A stretch of 64,000 nucleotides of DNA, from assembly GCA_044866775.1 (NCBI GenBank), contig JBIOUG010000195.1, forward strand, positions 62,001 to 126,000, in the 5' to 3' direction. The DNA is from DASUNQ01 sp044866775. GTDB taxonomy: Bacteria; Acidobacteriota; Thermoanaerobaculia; Multivoradales; UBA5704. The first letter of the stretch is position 1; each line of letters starts with the position of its first letter. Made by a program: the position numbers and the translations under genes. Below the pieces are notes generated by a model. That model saw only the letters and a list, made by a program, of their open reading frames with translations. It ran no database searches and had not been told where the DNA came from. Positions 44,118 through 53,469 of the stretch are shown piece by piece.

Positions 44118-45629
44118 TCACTTGCCCGGCTGCGGCGGCTCGGGGATCGCGATGTCCACCGCCGTCACCGGCCCGAAATCGGAGAGCGGCCGGTCGCGGC
44201 CCGCGGCGGGGCCGACGACCATGATCGCGAACTCCTGTGGCCGCAGGTGCTTGACGGCGGCCGCGCGCACCTCGGCGGTCGTCACCGCCTCGATGCCGTG
44301 CCGATAGCGCGACAGCCAGTCGAGCGGGTAGCCGAAGTACTCGAAGGTGAGCTGCTGGGTGAGGATCTTGCGTGGCGAGTCGGAGTTGAAGACGAAGGAG
44401 CTCAAGATCGCCTGCTTGGCCTTGGCGACCTCTTCGTCCGTCGGCGGCTGCGCCACCATGTTGCGCGCCTCCTCGAGCAGCGCCGCGATGGCGGCGCCGG
44501 TGGTCGGCGCCTTGGTGGTGAGGAAGAGCGTGGTGACGCCGGGGTGGTCCCAGTCGCTCGCCACCTGGCCGAAGACGGCGTAGGCCAGGCCCTTGCGGGT
44601 GCGGATGTTGGAGAACATCCGCGACCCCATGGAGCCCGAGAGCACCTGGTTCATGACCTCGACGGCGTAGAAGTCGGGAGCGTCCTTCTCGATGCCGAGG
44701 TAGCCCGCCGCGACGCTCGACTGCGCGAGGTCGCTCTTCTCGACGAAGTAGACCCCCGGCGTGACCCGCGGGCGATAGGCGATCTCGGCCGCCTCCGGCT
44801 CCGGGCCGCGCGGCCAGTCGCCGAAGGCCTCCCGCACCCGCGCCAGCACGTCGCTCTTCGTGAAGTCGCCGACCAGCCCGAGGATGGCGCGGTTGGGGTG
44901 GAAGTAGCGGCCGTGCCAGGCCACCAGGTCGTCGCGGCCGATCGCCGCCACCGAGGCGTAGGTGGGCTCTTGGCTGTACGGCGACTCGGGACCGTAGACG
45001 AGCTCCTCGAACTCGCGGAAGAGGATCTGCAGCGGGTCGTCGTTCTGTCGCGCGATGCCGGCGATCACCTGGTTCTTGGCGACCTCGAGCTTGACCGGAT
45101 CGAAGGCCGGGTGGAGCAGCACCTCGGCGAAGAGCCGCAGCACCTCGGGGAAGTCCTTGGTCAGGCAGCTCATCGAGCCGCTGCCCGTGCTCTCGCCGAT
45201 GCGGGTCTCGATCGTCGCGGCGCGGCTCTCGAGCAGGTCGTCGAGCTGGTCGCCGGTCATGTTGCGCGTGCCGCCGGTGCGCAGCACGTCGCCGGTCAGC
45301 TCGGCGAGCCCGGCCTTGTCGCGCGGCTCGAGGCGCGCGCCGGTGCGCACCATGGCGATCGCCTCGACGAGCGGCAGCTCGTGGTCCTCGAGCAGGATGA
45401 CCACGAGGCCGTTGTCGAGCACCACCCGCTCGGGCGTCGGGATCTGCTGCTCGGGCAGCGCCGGGAAGCGGAGCTGGTCCACGCGCTCGACCTGGGCGGC
45501 GGCGGGGGAGAAGGAGACGGCCAGCAAGGCAAGGAAGACAAAAGAACAGGTAGGAAGAAAGCTGGCAATGCGACCGCGGAGCATGGGCCCTGGAGCCGGC
45601 GGGCCGAAGGACTCAGATGCATCGTTCAT
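44118..45629 (-). CDS. M16 protease-like protein without zinc motif
   Basis: 503 residues from ATG 45629 (GGAG eight bases before). A signal sequence lies a little inside (FLPTCSFVFLALLAVSFSPAAAQ). The fold matches M16: LDNGLVVILLEDHELPLVEAIAMVRTGA, GLVGDFTKSDV, MNQVLSGSMGSRMFSNIRTRKGLAYAVFG. But the HxxEH zinc-binding motif is replaced around GLAELTGDVLRTGG. It therefore resembles the non-catalytic subunit of two-component M16 peptidases. Its gene follows the active M16 gene by 78 bases, so the two products probably form one complex in the periplasm. Confidence 0.88.
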   Translation of the reverse strand: MNDASESFGPPAPGPMLRGRIASFLPTCSFVFLALLAVSFSPAAAQVERVDQLRFPALPEQQIPTPERVVLDNGLVVILLEDHELPLVEAIAMVRTGARLEPRDKAGLAELTGDVLRTGGTRNMTGDQLDDLLESRAATIETRIGESTGSGSMSCLTKDFPEVLRLFAEVLLHPAFDPVKLEVAKNQVIAGIARQNDDPLQILFREFEELVYGPESPYSQEPTYASVAAIGRDDLVAWHGRYFHPNRAILGLVGDFTKSDVLARVREAFGDWPRGPEPEAAEIAYRPRVTPGVYFVEKSDLAQSSVAAGYLGIEKDAPDFYAVEVMNQVLSGSMGSRMFSNIRTRKGLAYAVFGQVASDWDHPGVTTLFLTTKAPTTGAAIAALLEEARNMVAQPPTDEEVAKAKQAILSSFVFNSDSPRKILTQQLTFEYFGYPLDWLSRYRHGIEAVTTAEVRAAAVKHLRPQEFAIMVVGPAAGRDRPLSDFGPVTAVDIAIPEPPQPGK

Positions 45630-45707
45630 GAAATGTCTCCAAAGTTCGAGGAGCACCCTTCGTTTGCTCGTCATCCTTCTTTCCCCACCTGATCTTTTCT
45701 TTGCCTT

Positions 45708-47240
45708 TCACCTTGCGCCTCCGGCGCCCGGGGCCGTCGCCGGGGCCGCGGTCTCGATGACCGCCACCGTCCGGTTGCTCTCCTTGAACACCTCGTTGGC
45801 GACGCGGCGGATGTCTGCCTTCGTCACCTTGTCGAGCTGGTCGATCGAGCGGAACAGCTCCCGCCAGTCGCCGAAGAGGCGCTGGTAGGAGGCGAGCTGC
45901 TGCGCCAGGCCGGTGTTGTTGCTCAGGCTGCGCAGCAGCTCCGCCTTGGCGCGGGTCTTGAACTTGGTCAGCTCGTCGTCGCTGACGTCGCTGGTCTTCA
46001 GACGCTCGATCTCCTCGCGTACCGCCGCCTGCACCTGCTCGTTGCTGACGCCGCGCGCCGGTACCGCGTAGACCGCCCAGAGGTTCGGGTACTTCTCGCC
46101 CGGGAAGCCGGAGAACGAGGCGGCGAAGACCGCCAGCCGCTTGTCACGCACCAGCGCGCGATAGAGGCGCGAGGTGCGGCCGTTCGAGAGCACGTCGTCG
46201 ATGGCGTCGTAGACCGCCTGGTCGGCATCGGTCGACGCCGGCTTGTGATAGCCCTCGAGATAGAACGGCTGCGACGGGTCCTGCAGCACCAGGCGCTTCT
46301 CGGCGATCTGCGGCGGCTCGACGGTGCGCAGGGGCGGCGGCGACGGGCCCGCCGGGATGCGGCCGAAGTACTTCTCGAGCATCGGCACGAGCGCGTCGGC
46401 GTCGATGTCGCCGACGACGGCGGTGACCATGTTCCGGGGCGCGTAGTAGGTGCGGTAGAAGGCCTCGGCGTCGGTCAGCGTGAACGACTCGAGGTCGCTC
46501 ATGAAGCCGACGACCGGGTGGTGGTACGGGTGGGCGGTGAAGGCGGCGGCGACGAACTGCTCGACCAGGCGCTGGATCGGCTGGTCCATGGCCAGGCGCC
46601 GCTCCTCCTGCACCACGTCGCGCTCGGTGTAGAACTCGCGGAACACCGGCCGCAGGAAGCGCTCCGACTCGAGGTAGGCGAAGAGCTCGACCTTGTTGGC
46701 GGGCAGCGAGTAGTGGTAGCCGGTCTCGTCGGCGCCGGTGAAGGCGTTGATCCCGACGCCGCCCTCGCGCTCGACGATGTCGCCGAATTCGTTCTTGACC
46801 ACGTAGCGGGCCGCCTCCTCCTGCTTGGCCAGGAACTCGGCACGCAACCGCTCGACCTGCTGCGGGTCGGGGTGCTTGGCCAGACGCTCCTGCTGGTAGG
46901 CCTGGTAGGCGGCCTCGGTCGCGGCGATCGCCTGCTTCTCGGCCTGGTAGTCCGTGGTGCCGATGCGCTCGCTGCCCTTGAAGGCCATGTGCTCGAACAT
47001 GTGCGCCAGGCCGGTGATCCCCGGCCCCTCCTGCGCCGCGCCGACGTCGACCAGGGTCATGAACGAGAAGACCGGCGCCACCGGGCGTTCGACGAGGATG
47101 AACGTCCAGCCGTTGTCGAGCACGTGGACCCGCGTCTTCTTCTCGAAGGAAGCCAGGTCCTGGGCCGCGGCCGGAAAGACAAGAAAGACGGCAAGTAGGG
47201 AAGAAGCGGCAAGGGCCGGGCTGAGCTTGAGTCGAGGCAT
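45708..47240 (-). CDS. M16 zinc metalloprotease (catalytic)
   Basis: 510 residues. Signal peptide (LAASSLLAVFLVFPAAAQ). The inverted zinc motif is intact: GLAHMFEHMAFKGS (His-x-x-Glu-His), and the distal Glu is expected after the inserted segment of about 70 residues. The insertion is helical, rich in Gln/Glu/Ala, and typical of this subfamily. The C-terminal M16 half starts around FSEGFPGEKYPNLW-like sequence at about 375. Peptidases of this type degrade small peptides in the periplasm. First gene of a two-gene unit with the motif-less paralogue. Confidence 0.92.
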   Translation of the reverse strand: MPRLKLSPALAASSLLAVFLVFPAAAQDLASFEKKTRVHVLDNGWTFILVERPVAPVFSFMTLVDVGAAQEGPGITGLAHMFEHMAFKGSERIGTTDYQAEKQAIAATEAAYQAYQQERLAKHPDPQQVERLRAEFLAKQEEAARYVVKNEFGDIVEREGGVGINAFTGADETGYHYSLPANKVELFAYLESERFLRPVFREFYTERDVVQEERRLAMDQPIQRLVEQFVAAAFTAHPYHHPVVGFMSDLESFTLTDAEAFYRTYYAPRNMVTAVVGDIDADALVPMLEKYFGRIPAGPSPPPLRTVEPPQIAEKRLVLQDPSQPFYLEGYHKPASTDADQAVYDAIDDVLSNGRTSRLYRALVRDKRLAVFAASFSGFPGEKYPNLWAVYAVPARGVSNEQVQAAVREEIERLKTSDVSDDELTKFKTRAKAELLRSLSNNTGLAQQLASYQRLFGDWRELFRSIDQLDKVTKADIRRVANEVFKESNRTVAVIETAAPATAPGAGGAR

Positions 47241-47330
47241 CTAGCAACCTCCGGGCTACATACGGTGCGATGGACGGCCGAGTTTAGGTCGATTGCAGGC
47301 GAAGCGGAAGCAGGGTAGGAAGCAGGCGCC

Positions 47331-47353
47331 CCCCTCTCCCATGTGGGAGAGGG
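47331..47353 (+). repeat. Third copy of the CCCCTCTCCCA palindrome
   Basis: CCCCTCTCCCA-TG-TGGGAGAGGG, nine bases beyond the stop of polX (minus strand). The flanking unit seen at 19643 and 36365 is missing. No T-run, so I do not call it a terminator. Confidence 0.8.
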
Positions 47354-47361
47354 TGCTCTCT

Positions 47362-49098
47362 TCAGACCCGCAGTCCAGCTAGGAAATCGGCCAATCTTCT
47401 CGTATTCAGCACCTCCCCGGCGCTCAGCCACGCCCTCCGGGCCTGCTCGACCCCAAACCGCATGTAGTCCAGCTCGCGGACCCTATGCGCGTCGGTCGAG
47501 ATCACCACCTTGCAGCCGAGGCGGCGGGCGAGCAGCAGGTGGGTGTCGCGGAGGTCCAGGCGGTGCGGGCTGGCGTTGAGCTCGACCGCCACGCCCAGTT
47601 CGGCGGCGCGGCCGAGCACCCGCTCCATGTCCATGTCGATCGGCCGCCGGCGGTTGATGATCCGCGCCGTCGGGTGGGCGAAGATCGAGGTCGCCGGGTG
47701 GGCGAGCGCCCGCAGCACCCGCGCCGTCTGCTCCGCGCGCGGCAGGTCGAAGCGCGAGTGGATGGAGACGACGACGAGGTCGAGCCGCGCGAGCAGCTCG
47801 TCCTCGAGGTCGAGCGCGCCGTCGGCCAGGATGTCGACCTCCATGCTCCGCAGCAGACGGATCTCCGGGTGGCGCGCCTGCACCTCGGCGATCTCCTCCC
47901 ACTGCGCCTGGAGGCGCACGCCGTCGAGCCCGCGCACCATCGCCAGCGACTTGCTGTGGTCGGTGAGCGCCATGTACTCGTAGCCGCGCGCCGCGCAGGC
48001 GATGAGCATCGACTCGATCGACTCCGCGCCGTCCGACCAGGTGGAGTGCATCTGCAGGTCGCCGCGCAGGTCCTCGAGCTCGACCAGCACCGGCAGCTCG
48101 CCGCGCGCCGCGGCCTCGATCTCGCCGCGGTCCTCGCGCAGCTCGGGGGGGATCCAGGGGAGGCCGACGGCGGCGTAGACGTCCGCCTCCTCCTTACCGG
48201 CCACCAGCTCCGCCGCCGCCTCGGCGCCTTCGCCCGCCAGCCGGAAGACGCCGTACTCGGAGACACGCAGGCCCTGGTGCACGGCGCGCTGGCGGAGCTT
48301 GACGTTGTGCTCCTGCGAGCCGGTGAAGTAGACGAGCGCGGCGCCGTAGCAGGCCGGCGGCACCACCCGCAGGTCGACCTGCAGGCCGGACCCGAGGAGC
48401 ACGCTCGAGCGGGTCTCGCCGGCCATCACGACGCGGTCCACCTGCGCGTAGGCGCGGAAGTGCTCCATCACCGGCGCGGCATCGGTCGCGATCGCCAGCA
48501 AGTCGAGGTCCCCGACCGTCTCGCGCCGCCGGCGGTAGCTGCCGGCCACCTCGAGCCGCTCGACCTGCGGGCAGTCGCGCAGGTAGGCGAGGAGCGGCTC
48601 GACGTGCCGCTCGGCCTCGGAGAGGAGGAGGCGCTCGCCGTACTGGCGTCCCGCCTCGATGCCGTCGAGGATCTTCTGCTGGCTCTTGGGCCCGAACCCG
48701 GAGAGGCCGGCGATCCTCCCCTCGCGGGCCGCGGCCTCGAGCGCCTCGACGGTGTCGATCCCGAGCTCCTGCCAGAGGCGGCGCGCCCGCTTGGGGCCGA
48801 CCCCCGGCAAGTGCATGAGGTCGACGAGCGTCCGCGGGATCTCGGCGATCAGCTCGTCGCGATAGGCGAGGGTGCCGGTCTCGACCATCTCGCGGATGTG
48901 CGCCGCCATCTGCTTGCCGATGCCCGGCAGCGCGGTGAGGGGCTTCTTCTCCGCCACGAGCCGCGCGAGCGGCGCCGTCTGCACCTCGATCGTCCGCGCC
49001 GCGTTGCGGTAGGCGCGGATGCGGAAGGTGTCCTCCTGCCGGATCTCCAGCACGTCGGCCACCTCCTCGAGCAGGCGGGCGATCTCGGTGTTGGTCAT
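47362..49098 (-). CDS. polX: PolX family DNA polymerase / 3'-5' exonuclease
   Basis: 578 residues, full length. The N-terminal part is a family X polymerase: two helix-hairpin-helix motifs (LTALPGIGKQMAAHI and LMHLPGVGPKRARRL) and the active-site GSYRRRRETVGDLDLLA plus LQVDLRVV (residues about 185-250). The C-terminal PHP domain supplies the exonuclease and has the metal ligands in DLQMHSTWSDGAESIE, ALTDHS, SIHSRFDL, FAHPTAR and STDAHR. It acts in gap filling and base excision repair. Divergent from the GH16 gene. Confidence 0.96.
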   Translation of the reverse strand: MTNTEIARLLEEVADVLEIRQEDTFRIRAYRNAARTIEVQTAPLARLVAEKKPLTALPGIGKQMAAHIREMVETGTLAYRDELIAEIPRTLVDLMHLPGVGPKRARRLWQELGIDTVEALEAAAREGRIAGLSGFGPKSQQKILDGIEAGRQYGERLLLSEAERHVEPLLAYLRDCPQVERLEVAGSYRRRRETVGDLDLLAIATDAAPVMEHFRAYAQVDRVVMAGETRSSVLLGSGLQVDLRVVPPACYGAALVYFTGSQEHNVKLRQRAVHQGLRVSEYGVFRLAGEGAEAAAELVAGKEEADVYAAVGLPWIPPELREDRGEIEAAARGELPVLVELEDLRGDLQMHSTWSDGAESIESMLIACAARGYEYMALTDHSKSLAMVRGLDGVRLQAQWEEIAEVQARHPEIRLLRSMEVDILADGALDLEDELLARLDLVVVSIHSRFDLPRAEQTARVLRALAHPATSIFAHPTARIINRRRPIDMDMERVLGRAAELGVAVELNASPHRLDLRDTHLLLARRLGCKVVISTDAHRVRELDYMRFGVEQARRAWLSAGEVLNTRRLADFLAGLRV

Positions 49099-49190
49099 GA
49101 GGGGATCGTAGCGCGCTAGTATCTGTCGTGCCTTAAACGATTGAGCCGGCTTGCCCAGGCCGGGCCGGCACGACCGAGGAGGCTGCGATC

Positions 49191-50646
49191 ATGAACCCGA
49201 CGGGATCCCGGCGTGCGATCCGGTTCCTTGCCTGCGTTGCTCTTCTCCCGCTCGCCGCGGCGCCTCCGGCGGCGGCGCAGCAGTGCCCGGCCGTCGTGTG
49301 GGCCGACGAGTTCGCCGGCAGCGCGGTCGACCCCGCCAGATGGAGCTTTCAGCTCGGCGACGGCTGCGACATCGGCCTCTGCGGCTGGGGCAACAACGAG
49401 CTGCAGTACTACCAGGCGGCAAACGCCACCGTCGGCGGCGGCACGCTGAAGGTCACGGCCAAGAAGGAGCGGGTGCGCTCGCGCGAGTACACCTCGGCGC
49501 GTATGCGCACGCTCAACAAAGGAGAGTGGGCGTTCGGCCGCTTCGAGGCGCGGATCAAGCTGACGGTCGGCAAGGGGATCTGGCCGGCCTTCTGGCAGAT
49601 GCCCACGGACGAGGTCTACGGCGGCTGGCCGCGCAGCGGCGAGATCGACATCATGGAGAACATCGGCAGCGAGCCGTCGACGGTGCACGGCACCATCCAC
49701 TTCGGCGATCCCTTTCCGAACAACCGCTCGTCCGGTGCCAGCTACACGCTGCACGACGGCGCGCGCTTCAACGATGCCTTCCACACCTTCGCCGTCGAGA
49801 AGCAGCCGGGCGTCATCCGCTGGCTGGTCGACGACGTCCTCTACGCGACCAAGACGACGGCCGACGTCGCGCCCTCGACCTGGCCCTTCGACGAGCGGTT
49901 CCACTTCATCCTCAACGTCGCGGTCGGCGGTAACTGGCCGGGGAGCCCGGACGCGACGACGGTGTTCCCGCAGACGCTCGAGGTCGACTACGTGCGCGTC
50001 TACGACGGCTATCTCCCATACCTCGCCGGCGACCGCGTGGTCGCCAACCGGCAGGCGGGAGTCGCCTACTCCGTCGGCAACCTGCCCGGCAGCGCCAACG
50101 TGAGCTGGACCGTTCCCGCCGGCGCCGCGATCGTCGCCGGCCAGGGAACGCCCGCGATCACCGTCGACTGGGGCGCCGCCGGTGGCGTCGTCGTGGCGAG
50201 CGTCACGACCGCCTGCGGCAGCAAGCAGCTCGCGATCGACGTCGAGGTCGAGCCGCCCTACGCCCGCGAGCTGTCCTTCGAGAGCTTCGACGAGCCGGCG
50301 AACGTCACGCTCGACGGCGCGCGCACCACCGGCACCCTGGTCGAGGTGGGCAATCCTGCTCCTGGCGGCGTCAACAGCTCGGCACTCGCGGGGCAGTACG
50401 CGCGCAACGCCGGGCAGCAGTACGACGTGCTGTTCTACGACGTGTCGGTGATCAACGACGCGTCGCAGTACGTGACCAAGCAGAAGAAGCGCATCCGGCA
50501 CCACCGGAGCGGACGGCAAGGTCACCCTGCTGAGCGGCGGCACGAAGAGCGGCGGCGTGTCGTTCGCCTTCTGCGTCGACGGCGTCACGCACTCCAGCCT
50601 GACCTACGATCCGGCCGCGAACGCCGAGACCTGCGCGTCGTTCTAG
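49191..50646 (+). CDS. Secreted GH16 glucanase, C-terminus frameshifted
   Basis: Signal peptide (FLACVALLPLAAAPPAAAQ), then a glycoside hydrolase family 16 domain at about residues 30-280 with the catalytic GEIDIMENIG and WAFGRFEARIKL, so probably a beta-1,3(1,4)-glucanase. Residues about 285-355 look like a PKD or Ig-like domain (VSWTVPAGAAIVAGQG). Near 50485-50495 the frame shifts by one: before it SQYVTKQKK, after it in the +1 frame ADGKVTLLSGGTKSGGVSF and a stop at 50646. In the original frame coding runs on implausibly basic to 50867. An extra base here (assembly error or real mutation) is the best explanation. Confidence 0.85.
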
Positions 50647-50694
50647 GGTTCACGCCGTCGGTTCATGCCACGCTTTTTCTTGGGGAGGCCCGCG

Positions 50695-52494
50695 ATGCGC
50701 TTCCGCTCTTCCTGCCCAGTTCTTCTCTTCGCCTGCGCTTCCCTCGCCGCCACTGCGGCCGCCGCCGGCGCGCAGAGCGCTCCGCCCGGCGCAGGTCCCG
50801 ACTTCGCCTCCGAGCCTCTCGTCCCCTCCGGCCCGCCGCTGCGCCTGGCCGAGGGCGTCAGCCGTGAGCCGCTCGTCGAGCTGCGCGCCGCCGAGGCGGG
50901 AGCGGCCGATCAGCTCGCCGCCCTCGCCGCCTGGAACGCCGGCGGCAGCCTGCCGGCGCGCTCCGGCTTCGTCCGGCCGCTGCCGGCGACGCGGCGGGTG
51001 GAGCTGGGAGCGGGGCTGCTGCACCTCGAAGGTCCCGCGCGGCACGCCGGCGGCATGCTCGGGTGCTCGCCCGCGGGCAACGTGGTCTGGGGGACCAGCG
51101 TCTTCGTCGACGGCGCCTACCGTCTCCGCCTCCACCTCACAGACGTCTCACTGCCTGTGGGCACCCGTCTCTGGGTCTGGGGCCTGGGCGAGGAGCCGCG
51201 CGCCTTCGGTGCCGAACTGGCGACGCCGGGCGGCAGCGTGTGGACGCCGAGCGTCGGCGGCGAGTGGCTGTTTTTCGAGGTCGAGGTACCGCGCGCGGCG
51301 CTGGCGGCCGGCGCCGCCGCCCGCCTCCTGCCGCTCGAGGTCGTGCAGTCGTTCCGCCTCGACAGCGAAGGGCGGCCGGTGCCCGGCTTCGCCGCGGTGC
51401 CGCTCGGCGAGTGTCTGGTCGACGCCACCTGCATCGGCAGCGCGATCCTCGGCACCATCGCCGACTACCGGAAAGCCGTGGCGCACCTGCAGTTCGTCGA
51501 CGGCGGCAGTGAGTTCATCTGCACCGGCGCGCTGCTCAACGACACCGACGCCACCTCGACCGCCCCCTACCTCCTCACCGCCAACCATTGCTTCGCCACT
51601 CAGGCCGTGGCCGCGACGCTCGAGGCCTTCTTCGACTACCGGACCACCTCATGTAACGGCGCCGCGCCCAACCTCTCCGGGTTGCCGCGGGTCAACGGCG
51701 CGACCCTTCTCGCCACCGGCGAAGAGACCGACTTCACCTTCCTGCTCCTCGCGAGCCTCCCCGCCGGCCGCGCGCTCCTGGGATGGGATGCCAATCCGGC
51801 GGCGGCCGCCAACAACGCGCCGCTGCACCGCGTCTCCCACCCCTTCGGCGACCCGCAGTCCTACTCGGCCTCGACGATGCGCACCGCCGGGGTGCCGGTC
51901 TGCGCCGGCGCGCCCCGCCCCGACTTTCTCTATGCCGCCATGACGCAGGGCGCCACCTTCGGCGGCAGCTCGGGGGGACCGGTGGTGAACGGCGGCGGCG
52001 TGGTGGTAGGGCAGCTCACCGGCGGCTGCCCGGCGCCTGGGCACGACGGCAACGACGGCTGCGACTACGCCAACTCGGAGCTCGACGGCGCGTTCTCGGC
52101 CACCTTCCCGTCGATCCAGGCCTTCCTGAGCCCGGTGGCCAGCGTGTGCACCCCCGGCCCCAACACGCTCTGTTTGAACGGCGGCCGCTTCGAGGTCGAG
52201 GTCGCCTGGCGGACGGGCGCCGGCGCCTCCGGCCTCGGCGGCGCCGTCTCCCTGACCGGCGACACCGGCTACTTCTGGTTCTTCGACCCGAGCAACGTCG
52301 AGATGGTGATCAAGGTGCTGAACGCTTGCACCTTCAACAACCGCTTCTGGGTCTTCGCCGCGGGGCTCACCGACGTCCAGGTCGTGACCACCGTCACCGA
52401 CACCGCGAACGGCAGCGTGCGGATCTACACCAACCCGCTGGGGACCCGCTTCGCGCCGGTGCAGGACACGAGCGCTTTCGCCACCTGTCCGTAG
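50695..52494 (+). CDS. Secreted trypsin-like serine protease with C-terminal beta domain
   Basis: 599 residues from ATG 50695 (GGGGAGG six bases before; an earlier in-frame ATG at 50665 lacks a site). Signal peptide ends in AAAAGAQ. The protease domain (about 240-480) has the triad in LLTANHCF (His), ETDFTFLLL (Asp) and TFGGSSGGPVV (Ser), with Cys pairs, resembling lysyl endopeptidase-type S1 enzymes. Residues about 490-599 form a separate domain starting CLNGGRFEVEVAW, with GYFWFFDPSNVEMVIKVLNAC, that I associate with secreted proteins of Acidobacteriota. Probably exported to degrade protein. Confidence 0.88.
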   Translation: MRFRSSCPVLLFACASLAATAAAAGAQSAPPGAGPDFASEPLVPSGPPLRLAEGVSREPLVELRAAEAGAADQLAALAAWNAGGSLPARSGFVRPLPATRRVELGAGLLHLEGPARHAGGMLGCSPAGNVVWGTSVFVDGAYRLRLHLTDVSLPVGTRLWVWGLGEEPRAFGAELATPGGSVWTPSVGGEWLFFEVEVPRAALAAGAAARLLPLEVVQSFRLDSEGRPVPGFAAVPLGECLVDATCIGSAILGTIADYRKAVAHLQFVDGGSEFICTGALLNDTDATSTAPYLLTANHCFATQAVAATLEAFFDYRTTSCNGAAPNLSGLPRVNGATLLATGEETDFTFLLLASLPAGRALLGWDANPAAAANNAPLHRVSHPFGDPQSYSASTMRTAGVPVCAGAPRPDFLYAAMTQGATFGGSSGGPVVNGGGVVVGQLTGGCPAPGHDGNDGCDYANSELDGAFSATFPSIQAFLSPVASVCTPGPNTLCLNGGRFEVEVAWRTGAGASGLGGAVSLTGDTGYFWFFDPSNVEMVIKVLNACTFNNRFWVFAAGLTDVQVVTTVTDTANGSVRIYTNPLGTRFAPVQDTSAFATCP

Positions 52495-52522
52495 CGGGGG
52501 TGCCGGCCGTCCGGCAGTCGCT

Positions 52523-53290
52523 TCAATTCCCGCTCTCGAGCGTTGCGTGCGCGCCGTGCGGCTGTCCTTCCGTGGTTGCCGCCTCGCCCATCTCCATGAG
52601 CTCCTTGAAGCGGCGCAGGTCCTCGTGGAGCTGCCGCTCGGCGGCGGCCGAGACGAGCTTCGCCGGCCCCAGGCGCGGCGCGCTCATCTCGATGCGCACC
52701 CGCACCACGGTGCCGGGGCCGTCGAGAGCGTCCTCGAACAGTACCCAGCCGGCGTTGCGCAGGCGCGAGCCGGGGAGCGAGCGCCAGCAGAGGAGCCGGC
52801 CCTCCTGCTCGTCGACCAGCTCGGCCTCCCACTCGAGCCGCCGCCGGAGCGGCGTGCGCGCCACCCAGTGCGAGCGGCCGTGGCCCACCTGCCGCACCGA
52901 CTCGAGATGGCGCATGAAGCGCGGGAGGTTCTCGAGCTGGCGCCAGAACTCGTAGAGCTCCTGGCGCGGGCGCTCGATGGTCAAGCTGGTCTCGACGTGG
53001 AGCTCGCTGCGGCGCAGCGCCGCGGCGGCGCGCCTGGCGGAGGCGCGCGGCACCGGCCATTTGCCGGTCGCGCCGCGGTAGACGAGCGGCGCGCCGGCGA
53101 CCGCGAGACCGAGGCCGCGCCAGGAGCGGTCGCGGGCGGCGAGCATCGCCAGGGCGGCGCCGCCGACGACCGCCGCCAAGCGCTCGGCGGCCTGTGCGGC
53201 CGAGCCGGAGTTGCCGGTCGTGATGGGCTCGGGATGGTGTGCGGCAGGAGCCGTGCTGTGGGAGTGCGGGCGTGGCGTGAGGTCCGGCAC
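52523..53290 (-). CDS. SRPBCC (START-like) family protein
   Basis: 255 residues from GTG 53290 with AAGGAGG six bases upstream. Residues about 30-75 hold a short two-helix membrane segment (AAVVGGAALAMLAARDRSWRGLGLAVAGAPLVYRG; DUF2892-like), and residues about 95-230 a cyclase/dehydrase-like SRPBCC domain: VETSLTIERPRQELYEFWRQLENLPRFMRHLESVR, then WEAELVDEQEGRLLCWRSLPGS. Such proteins bind hydrophobic ligands; substrate unknown. Confidence 0.85.
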   Translation of the reverse strand: MPDLTPRPHSHSTAPAAHHPEPITTGNSGSAAQAAERLAAVVGGAALAMLAARDRSWRGLGLAVAGAPLVYRGATGKWPVPRASARRAAAALRRSELHVETSLTIERPRQELYEFWRQLENLPRFMRHLESVRQVGHGRSHWVARTPLRRRLEWEAELVDEQEGRLLCWRSLPGSRLRNAGWVLFEDALDGPGTVVRVRIEMSAPRLGPAKLVSAAAERQLHEDLRRFKELMEMGEAATTEGQPHGAHATLESGN

Positions 53291-53469
53291 GTGCTGCCTC
53301 CTTGCAATGAGGGATGAAAAAAAGAGGATCTTCCGCTAGGCCCTCCTCGCGGTCTGATCAGAGGCAGGCTCGTCGTCGCCTACCAACCCCGCACATGCCC
53401 CCTGTAAGCGCCGACGAGCCACCTCAGCGCGATTTCGACTGCAGAAGACATGCCACGGCAGGCCCAGTC

